From contig JBCCQH010000084.1 in NCBI GenBank assembly GCA_039024435.1, positions 1-34,391 of the forward strand: a stretch of 34,391 nucleotides of DNA, written 5' to 3'. Of this stretch, positions 23,875-29,745 are shown one piece after another; position 1 is the stretch's first letter; every line of letters begins with the position of its first letter. The stretch comes from JBCCQH01 sp039024435. Its GTDB lineage: Bacteria > Bacteroidota > Bacteroidia > J057 > JADKCL01. Under the pieces are notes generated by a model. The model searched no databases and had not been told where the DNA came from. It saw nothing but the letters and a program-made list of their open reading frames with translations. The translations under genes and the position numbers were made by a program.

Positions 23875-24863
23875 GCAACTACAAAGACGAAAAACAAGCC
23901 GCCGATGCGCTGGCAGAGAAATACAAGGCCCTCAAGGCCGAGATCGGCAAGGTGATCGTCGGTCAGGAGGATGTGGTGGAAAAACTGATCATCGCCTTGT
24001 TTTGCAAGGGGCACAGCTTACTGGTGGGCGTTCCCGGTTTGGCAAAAACCCTGCTGATCAGCACCGTCGCGGAAGTATTGGACTTGAGCTTCAGCCGTAT
24101 CCAGTTTACCCCGGACCTCATGCCCGGTGACATCATCGGTTCGGAGATCCTCGAAGTCGATGAAGATACCAACCGCAAGCACTTCAAGTTCATCAAGGGG
24201 CCCATCTTCGCGAACATCGTCCTGGCCGATGAGATCAACCGGACCCCGCCCAAGACCCAAGCCGCCCTTTTGGAGGCCATGCAGGAGAAAAACGTCACCG
24301 TCGCCGGCGAGTCCTACAAGTTGCAAGCGCCATTCTTCGTACTGGCTACGCAAAACCCAATCGAGCAGGAAGGAACCTACCCCCTGCCCGAAGCCCAGCT
24401 TGACCGCTTCATGTTCAACATCCTCGTCGACTATCCCTCCATTGAGGAAGAAGTTGCCATTGTCAAGCAAACGACCAGCTTCCGCGACGTGAAGCTCGAC
24501 GTGGTCCTGAAGCGGGACGACATCCTCTATTTCCAGGATCTCATCCGCAAGGTTCCGGTCACTGACAATGTCATTTCCTACGCAGTCAATCTCGTCAACA
24601 AGACGCGGATCACCACCCCCAATGCGCCGGAGTTCATCAAGGAACTGATCACCTGGGGCGCCGGACCTCGCGCTTCGCAGTACCTCATTCTCGGGGCCAA
24701 GGCCAATGCACTGCTCAAGGGCAAGTACTCGCCCGACATCGAAGACGTCAAAGCCGTCGCCGTTTCCGTCCTCCGCCACCGGATCGTTCCGAGTTTTACT
24801 GCCGAGGCGGAAGGCATCACCGCCGCCAACATCGTCGAGCGCCTCATGAGCGAAGCTGGCTGA
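23871..24863 (+). CDS. MoxR family AAA+ ATPase
   Basis: This 330-residue MoxR-type AAA+ protein has Walker A GVPGLAKT (53-60), Walker B IVLADEINR (Asp120-Glu121), a sensor-1 segment FVLATQNP, the family signature EQEGTYPLPEAQLDRFMF, and a C-terminal lid. MoxR ATPases act as chaperones in cofactor insertion and envelope assembly, usually beside DUF58 and VWA proteins. Here none follow. Instead the ATG overlaps the stop of the SurA-like gene, which suggests a job linked to envelope protein folding or quality control. The open frame extends upstream to 23790, but that part lies in the SurA-like gene and the overlap ATG is the natural start. Confidence 0.95.
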   Translation: MSNYKDEKQAADALAEKYKALKAEIGKVIVGQEDVVEKLIIALFCKGHSLLVGVPGLAKTLLISTVAEVLDLSFSRIQFTPDLMPGDIIGSEILEVDEDTNRKHFKFIKGPIFANIVLADEINRTPPKTQAALLEAMQEKNVTVAGESYKLQAPFFVLATQNPIEQEGTYPLPEAQLDRFMFNILVDYPSIEEEVAIVKQTTSFRDVKLDVVLKRDDILYFQDLIRKVPVTDNVISYAVNLVNKTRITTPNAPEFIKELITWGAGPRASQYLILGAKANALLKGKYSPDIEDVKAVAVSVLRHRIVPSFTAEAEGITAANIVERLMSEAG

Positions 24864-24958
24864 CCGCTGGCGCGGGACTCGGCCACTTTCATCGTCAAAA
24901 AATCACTTCCCACCGAAATTTTGCCTGCATCTGCCGGCGAAGTGCGATATTATTTCTC

Positions 24959-24987
24959 GAACCGTCGCTGGCGGCGGTTCAAGGAGG
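24959..24987 (+). promoter_or_regulatory. Hairpin directly abutting a strong Shine-Dalgarno
   Basis: GAACCGTCGC (24959-24968) and GCGGCGGTTC (24971-24980) can pair over 10 positions, with one G-U wobble and a minimal loop. AAGGAGG follows at once (24981-24987), 9 nt before the histidine kinase ATG. No T-run follows, so it is not a terminator. A structured leader near the ribosome site could affect translation; this is inference. Confidence 0.4.
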
Positions 24988-24996
24988 AACTACTGG

Positions 24997-26292
24997 ATGC
25001 GCACTTCGATCAAATATCTTCTGCTTGGGGCAGGCTTTGGAATTCTATTTCCTATCCTGTCCACCGGAATTGCCCTGATTTACCGGGAACTTCCGGTGGA
25101 TGGCGCACATATCCTCCAAGTGCAGGTCACCGAACCGCTGTTGTGGGTGATCGATACCGCACCGATCTTTCTCGGGCTGTTGGCCTGGTTTGCCGGAAAA
25201 CTCCACCAGCGCCTTGAGGAATCGAATGCTTCCACCAGCACCGACCTGGAGCATTTGTTCCGAATTTCTCAGGACATTTTGTGCATTTGTACTGCCAAAG
25301 GAGAAATCTTGCGGGGCAACCTCGCCCTGGCGCGCCGGCTGAACCGCCCCGAAACCGAACTTGCGGGCCAGGCCTTGTCCGAGCTGATGCATCCGGATGA
25401 CCGCGCGACCATGCGGTCGACCATTGCCGCGGTCGGCTCCGCAACCCAAGATACCCTCTGCGAAGCGAAGCTCATCACTGAAGATGGCACGGTGCAGCAA
25501 ATCGACTGGCACCTTTCCGTACCCGTAGACCAAAAGTTTCTTGCGATTGGGCGGGACGTCACCGCCCAGCGCGCAGACCAAACCCAGCTCCGTCGCTACG
25601 CCGCGAGCCTGGAACGATCACTCAAGGAACTGGACCAATTTGCCTACGTGGTGTCCCACGACTTGAAAGCGCCGCTGCGCGGGATCCATTCCCTCGCCGA
25701 TTTCATCGAAGAGGACCTCGCTCAGGAAGAGCCTCAAATGGTACACAACCACCTGAACCTATTGCGTACCCGGGCCAAGCGGATGCAGAACCTCATCCTT
25801 GGGGTTCTGACTTACGCCCAAGCCGACAAACAGTTGGAAAGACGTGAATCGATCATTCTCGGCGAATTCCTCATCGATCTCATCACCGAAATGGAGCTTC
25901 CGGAAGGGGTCAGCGTCCTCTTCGGCCTAGAGTTGCCGACGGTGCACTTTAACCGGGCCCGGCTGAGTCAAGTCCTCGGGCATCTGATCGCCAATGCCTC
26001 TCAGCACAACGACAAATCCGAGGGCCGGGTGGAGATTGCCGGACGGGAAGCAGACCAACACTGGGAGGTTTCCGTCACCGACAATGGTCCAGGCATCCCC
26101 GAGCGCTTTCACGAACAAGTCTTTACCATGTTCCGCACCCTCCACCCGCAGGCGGAAGCGGCAGGCACTGGCATCGGGTTGCCCATTGTCAAAAAGATCG
26201 TGGAGTCGGCCGGTGGTCAGGTTTGGATTGATCGGGAATACGAAAGCGGCACACGGGTGGTCTTTACTATGGTACGAGGGCAGATGCAGTGA
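24997..26292 (+). CDS. PAS-domain sensor histidine kinase
   Basis: This 431-residue kinase has two N-terminal membrane helices (about 7-28 and 47-66), a PAS domain (about 83-190, containing IGRDVTAQR at its end), then HisKA and HATPase domains. The phospho-acceptor is His221 in VVSHDLKAPLRG. The ATP-binding boxes are present: N box LIANASQHND, G1 DNGPGIPE, an F-type MFRTLHPQ segment, and G2 GTGIGLPIVKK. The form resembles cyanobacteriochrome/phytochrome-type kinases (HisKA_3-like Asp-Leu-Lys H-box) that end without a receiver domain. No response regulator gene is adjacent. The start has an AAGGAGG site at good spacing, unusual for this phylum. Confidence 0.93.
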   Translation: MRTSIKYLLLGAGFGILFPILSTGIALIYRELPVDGAHILQVQVTEPLLWVIDTAPIFLGLLAWFAGKLHQRLEESNASTSTDLEHLFRISQDILCICTAKGEILRGNLALARRLNRPETELAGQALSELMHPDDRATMRSTIAAVGSATQDTLCEAKLITEDGTVQQIDWHLSVPVDQKFLAIGRDVTAQRADQTQLRRYAASLERSLKELDQFAYVVSHDLKAPLRGIHSLADFIEEDLAQEEPQMVHNHLNLLRTRAKRMQNLILGVLTYAQADKQLERRESIILGEFLIDLITEMELPEGVSVLFGLELPTVHFNRARLSQVLGHLIANASQHNDKSEGRVEIAGREADQHWEVSVTDNGPGIPERFHEQVFTMFRTLHPQAEAAGTGIGLPIVKKIVESAGGQVWIDREYESGTRVVFTMVRGQMQ

Positions 26293-26370
26293 ACGGCACG
26301 GAGGAGAAGTTCCTTCGCGAGTGGAGGAGTGGGAAGTTGTCTCTTTTTGCCGGCGGAACCCACCAGCTCA

Positions 26371-26531
26371 GAGGCCGTTAAAATTGATTTGTGAAATTTG
26401 CTAGTGCAGATTTTTTGGTCCACCAAAGCCCACTTTGGAGTCCATAGCCCGAGCTATGGGCGAGAAAATAGCTGAGGAGGGGCGGAAAAAGATGCCACAG
26501 CAAAATCGAAGGATTAAATTTAAACCGCCCC
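26371..26531 (-). repeat. MITE-like repeat, copy 3 (inverted, diverged ends)
   Basis: This is the third copy of the element, on the opposite strand to copies 1 and 2. It sits between the convergent histidine kinase and lytic transglycosylase genes. The left end GAGGCCGTTAAAATT is preceded by TCA (26368-26370), which again fits a TNA site. The right end TTTAAACCGCCCC is followed by TTC, so the duplication there is no longer intact. The stem CCATAGC (26442-26448) / GCTATGG (26453-26459) is as in copy 1 with a different loop (CCGA). A second stem CCAAAG (26423-26428) / CTTTGG (26433-26438) is specific to this copy. It may double as a terminator for both genes. Confidence 0.8.
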
Positions 26532-26542
26532 TTCGAGAAAAT

Positions 26543-28111
26543 TCATTGGGCTTTTCGGGCCGGAATGCGCAGGCGCTGGCCGACCGAAATCGTGTTGTCG
26601 CGCAGGCCATTGGCTTTTTTGAGGGCGTCGACGGTGACACTGTGGTTCTGGGAAATGCGCCACAGGGTCTCGCCGGAACGCACGGTGTGGTACTTTGCCT
26701 TGGTGGTGGCGCGCTTGGGGCTGCGGGGAGCCGGGGCGGGCTTGCTCGGTGAGGTTTTCGGAACCGTCATTTTGACCGGGGCCTTGGTTGGGGCCGGTGC
26801 CACGGATGGATCCGCCCAGGGATTTTCCAACAGAATCGGCTTTTCCTTTTTGGGCTTCCGGGACTTGAGATAGAGCTTCTGACCGGCATAAACCTTGTTG
26901 TGCGGCATGCGGTTCTTGTGGCGCAGCTTTTCTACCGTCGTTTCGTGCTGCGCGGCGATCTGTTTCAGGGTTTCACCCGGTCCCACGATATGAAATTTGA
27001 CCTTTTTGGGGGAGCGCAAATAGACAATCTCACCCGCCTGAACCCGGTGCGCCAAGCCAAGTTGGTTCCATTCCCGCAGCTTTTTAACCTTGAGATTGAA
27101 GGCTACTGCGATTTCCACCAGTTTTTGGCCTTCGCGGACGTGGACGTAATCTATGGCATAATCGGGATCTTGCAGTGGATCCAGGTAAAAGAAGCGGCGG
27201 GAACGCTGCTTCACAATGGCTTTTGGGCGGGGCGGCGGCGGTTCGGTGGTCGAGCCGATCTGCCGCGGAGGCTTGGGTGTCTTGGGGGGGCGAAGGCTGG
27301 CCAGGGGGGCGCTACCGGTACGCGGGACGTAGTAGAGCAAGGACTCGCCGGCGGGCAGCGAACTGCCCCGCATCCAGAGGTTGTAGGCTTTCAGTTCTTC
27401 GGCTGAGACCCCCGCTTCCCGCGCCAATTTTGCTACGGAGCTTTCCCCTTGGGTGGAGCGGATCTCCAGCCAGGTTTGGGGTTGGGCCTTTCCAACCACC
27501 CCTTCAAACATGAGCTTGTAGGCAATCGCCTTGAGGGCGTACCAGTGGGAATTGCCGGTGAGGACCATGCGCTTTTTCCCGTAGAACCGCTCGTCGGTAT
27601 AGGGAATTGCCCCATACGGCCCGCGATTGTAGCCAATGATGGCAAAGATCCAGTTGTCAAAGTCGCGGTTGATGCGCAAAAAGTAACGGGCGGCCCCCAC
27701 CGAGGCCCGGTAGATGTGGCGGCGCTCATCGATCTGGCGGTTCATAACCAGCCCCACTTCTCGGGCGGCGGGTTCTTTGAACTGCCAAAAACCTACGGCA
27801 TTTGATTTGGAGACCGCATCGCCGCGCAGAGCGCTTTCTTGCAGCACGATGTATTTCAGGTCGTGGGGCACCCCAATTTCGTCAAAGGCGCGCTCGACCT
27901 CGGGAAAGAAAGTGTTTGCCTTTTCCACCAGGGCATTGAAATAGCTGGAACCCGGCTTGAGCTGGGCAATCACGTTGCCGATGTATTTCCGGGCGGCGCC
28001 GTTGAGGGTAAGCTGCAAATCGGCAAACTGAAGCTTTTCCGGTACGGCGACTTGCCCTTTGAGCTGGGGATAGCTGCACCAAAGCAAACAAAATGCGATG
28101 AAGATTCTCAT
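26543..28111 (-). CDS. LysM-containing lytic transglycosylase (MltD-like)
   Basis: This 522-residue secreted enzyme has a signal peptide (MRIFIAFCLLWCSYPQLKGQ). The SLT/MltD-type catalytic domain spans about 75-215, with the general acid Glu92 in LQESALRG followed by SNAVGFWQF and IIGYNRGP. These residues cleave the glycan strand of peptidoglycan, forming 1,6-anhydro-MurNAc ends. Three LysM modules follow at about 322-366, 372-415 and 474-517 (for example YHTVRSGETLWRISQNH), which bind glycan; a Pro/Lys-rich linker separates the last two. A possible fourth, degenerate LysM lies near 225-263. The frame could begin at a TTG at 28120, but the ATG at 28111 gives a clean signal peptide. It follows the O-methyltransferase by 5 nt. 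Confidence 0.92.
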   Translation of the reverse strand: MRIFIAFCLLWCSYPQLKGQVAVPEKLQFADLQLTLNGAARKYIGNVIAQLKPGSSYFNALVEKANTFFPEVERAFDEIGVPHDLKYIVLQESALRGDAVSKSNAVGFWQFKEPAAREVGLVMNRQIDERRHIYRASVGAARYFLRINRDFDNWIFAIIGYNRGPYGAIPYTDERFYGKKRMVLTGNSHWYALKAIAYKLMFEGVVGKAQPQTWLEIRSTQGESSVAKLAREAGVSAEELKAYNLWMRGSSLPAGESLLYYVPRTGSAPLASLRPPKTPKPPRQIGSTTEPPPPRPKAIVKQRSRRFFYLDPLQDPDYAIDYVHVREGQKLVEIAVAFNLKVKKLREWNQLGLAHRVQAGEIVYLRSPKKVKFHIVGPGETLKQIAAQHETTVEKLRHKNRMPHNKVYAGQKLYLKSRKPKKEKPILLENPWADPSVAPAPTKAPVKMTVPKTSPSKPAPAPRSPKRATTKAKYHTVRSGETLWRISQNHSVTVDALKKANGLRDNTISVGQRLRIPARKAQ

Positions 28112-28116
28112 GGAAT

Positions 28117-28755
28117 TCAATTTTTGATGATCAACATGATGCCATCGCGGATCGGTACGAGAATTTGGTCGGTGTCTGGGTTTTCGTCAACGTGCCGCAC
28201 AAAGTTGCGCAGGCCGACGGTTTCTTTGTCCTTTTCGTTTTCATCGAGGACACGACCGCTCCACAGCACGTTGTCCGCAATGATCATGCCACCCGTCGCC
28301 AGCTTGGGCAGCACCAAGTCAAAGTAAGCAATGTAGTTTTCCTTGTCCGCGTCCAAAAACACCAAGTCAAACGGCCCGTTCAATTTCGGAATGAAATTAC
28401 CGGCGGGACCAATCAGCAAGTTGTACCGCCCCGCCAACCCTGCCCGTTCCAGGTAGTCCCGAATCATGGCTTCACGCTCCGGATCGATTTCAATGGTGGT
28501 CAATTGGCCTTCGGGCAACATGCCCTCAGCGAGGCAGATCGCGGAGTAGCCCGTATAAGTTCCGATTTCCAGGATGCTTTTCGGTTGCTTGATCCGGGAC
28601 AAAAAGGACAAGAAACGGCCCTGGATATGCCCGGACAGCATTCGGGGGTAGAGCACCTTCAAGTAGGTCTCGCGGTTCAATTCCGCCAGCAACTCGTTTT
28701 CGGGGGTGGTAAAGCGCTCGGCGTAGGCCTGCAATTTGGGGTCGATGAAGTCCAT
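28117..28755 (-). CDS. Class I SAM-dependent O-methyltransferase
   Basis: This 212-residue enzyme is of the caffeoyl-CoA/MdmC O-methyltransferase family (Methyltransf_3). Motif I is ILEIGTYTGYSAICLAEG. An acidic adenosine-binding TIEIDPE follows, then DLVFLDADKENY, where the Asp residues bind a divalent metal, and then MIIADNVLWSGRV. These enzymes methylate catechol-like or related small molecules, sometimes tRNA wobble uridines (TrmR in the same family). The length and all motifs are normal. It is the first gene of a two-gene unit with the lytic transglycosylase; the pairing suggests no clear common pathway. TATCTTTA on the minus strand at 28777-28784 is a near-match to the -7 box. Confidence 0.92.
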   Translation of the reverse strand: MDFIDPKLQAYAERFTTPENELLAELNRETYLKVLYPRMLSGHIQGRFLSFLSRIKQPKSILEIGTYTGYSAICLAEGMLPEGQLTTIEIDPEREAMIRDYLERAGLAGRYNLLIGPAGNFIPKLNGPFDLVFLDADKENYIAYFDLVLPKLATGGMIIADNVLWSGRVLDENEKDKETVGLRNFVRHVDENPDTDQILVPIRDGIMLIIKN

Positions 28756-29059
28756 AGGAAATATTTATGCGTAGGGTAAAGATACGTTGTGGTCCTCCGG
28801 AGCGGAATGGGCCTTATGAACAGCCCAGCGCGGATTCGTATAGCGATGACTCCACCTTGGGGGAAAATTGCTTAGATTGCAGATAGGGGATTGTGAATCC
28901 TCACTTGTAAAGGAGAATAAATATCAATTCCGAGCGACCGGCTGGGCATTGAATTTGCAAGAATGATTTGCCCAATAGCCACATATTTCCCATTTTCGTA
29001 AACCGATCACTAGAATTTCGGGTTAACCTGTTTTCGACTGGTAATTAATGTATTAAACT
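28756..29059. other. Divergent intergenic region
   Basis: This 304-bp region separates the O-methyltransferase (minus) and the lipoprotein (plus). It holds the near-consensus -7 box for the minus gene (28777-28784). An SD-like AAAGGAG lies near 28907 with no start codon after it. No RNA gene or clear promoter for the lipoprotein is seen. Confidence 0.4.
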
Positions 29060-29557
29060 ATGAAATTGAAGTCTATCGTCATGCTTGCGTTGCTCATGCC
29101 TGCAGTACTGTTCCTGACGCAAGGATGCAACACCTGTGATCAAACCGGTACCATTGAGTTCTCCGCTACCCAGCAATTCCTCGCGCTGAATTACATTCAG
29201 GACAGCACCGGGACGAACTTTACCGACATCTGGCGTCCGACCCAGGTAACGGTTCTTTGGAACGGCGAAGGCGGCGAAGGCCAGTTTACGCCCATTTCCG
29301 AGGACATCACCGATGGCCTTATCGGTCCATTTCCCTACACCGTGGAGCCGCAAGAAGCCCAGTTGGGCCTGCTCTATGAATACCAGTACATCATCCGGAA
29401 GGACACTTTCGGTACCGACACCGTGGACATCCGCTTCTACCCGGCGGTTGACGAATGCCGCGAGTTTTTCAGCCTGATCGAATACAGCATCAATGGTGAA
29501 CCTCAGCCTGGTTTTGAAGGTTCGCAAACGGCAACGATCGAGATCAGAGAAAACTAA
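29060..29557 (+). CDS. Small lipoprotein of unknown function
   Basis: This 165-residue protein has a signal peptide and a lipobox-like FLTQGC (Cys23), so it is predicted to be lipidated. The mature chain is acidic and beta-rich (QVTVLWNGEGGEGQFTPI, DTVDIRFYPAVDECREFF) and has Cys at 26 and near 134 besides the lipidated one. I recognise no family. It ends 188 bp before the tandem-repeat protein gene on the same strand, with two hairpins between them, so it may be transcribed separately. Its position suggests, but does not show, a link to the exported proteins that follow. Confidence 0.7.
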   Translation: MKLKSIVMLALLMPAVLFLTQGCNTCDQTGTIEFSATQQFLALNYIQDSTGTNFTDIWRPTQVTVLWNGEGGEGQFTPISEDITDGLIGPFPYTVEPQEAQLGLLYEYQYIIRKDTFGTDTVDIRFYPAVDECREFFSLIEYSINGEPQPGFEGSQTATIEIREN

Positions 29558-29571
29558 ACCAGTTGATTTCT

Positions 29572-29595
29572 GGTGCCGTACTTGGGTACGGCACC
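29572..29595 (+). terminator. Perfect 10-bp hairpin after the lipoprotein gene
   Basis: GGTGCCGTAC (29572-29581) and GTACGGCACC (29586-29595) form a perfect GC-rich stem with a TTGG loop, 14 nt after the lipoprotein stop. No long T-run follows directly, but position and strength suit a transcription terminator or an mRNA-stabilising 3' hairpin. Confidence 0.5.
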
Positions 29596-29695
29596 GGAAA
29601 CCGTTCTCTTTGCGAAAGAAACCGGGACCTGGCACAGTCCCGCCCTGCATCCACCGATACCCGCCATACTGCGCTGAAAATCAGGCGCAATGCCC

Positions 29696-29727
29696 TGTTT
29701 TCCACAATGTGGAAAACATTGTTTTTG
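29696..29727 (+). terminator. Perfect hairpin with T-rich tail before the repeat-protein gene
   Basis: TGTTTTCCAC (29696-29705) and GTGGAAAACA (29709-29718) pair perfectly around AAT, followed by TTGTTTTTG. This has the shape of an intrinsic terminator, yet it is 28 bp upstream of the first possible start of the repeat-protein gene. It could end the previous transcript, act as an attenuator, or be a palindromic operator. A possible promoter overlaps: TTG at 29719 and TAATTTG at 29742, 20 bp apart. Confidence 0.45.
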
Positions 29728-29745
29728 TAGAAGATTCGTGCTAAT

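Noticed and set aside
28750..28850. Possible tRNA or small RNA in the divergent gap.
   Set aside because: No cloverleaf, no conserved loop sequences and no terminator could be found.
28905..28925. AAAGGAG sequence suggesting a hidden gene in the 28756-29059 gap.
   Set aside because: No start codon follows at a usable distance and no open frame of note begins there.
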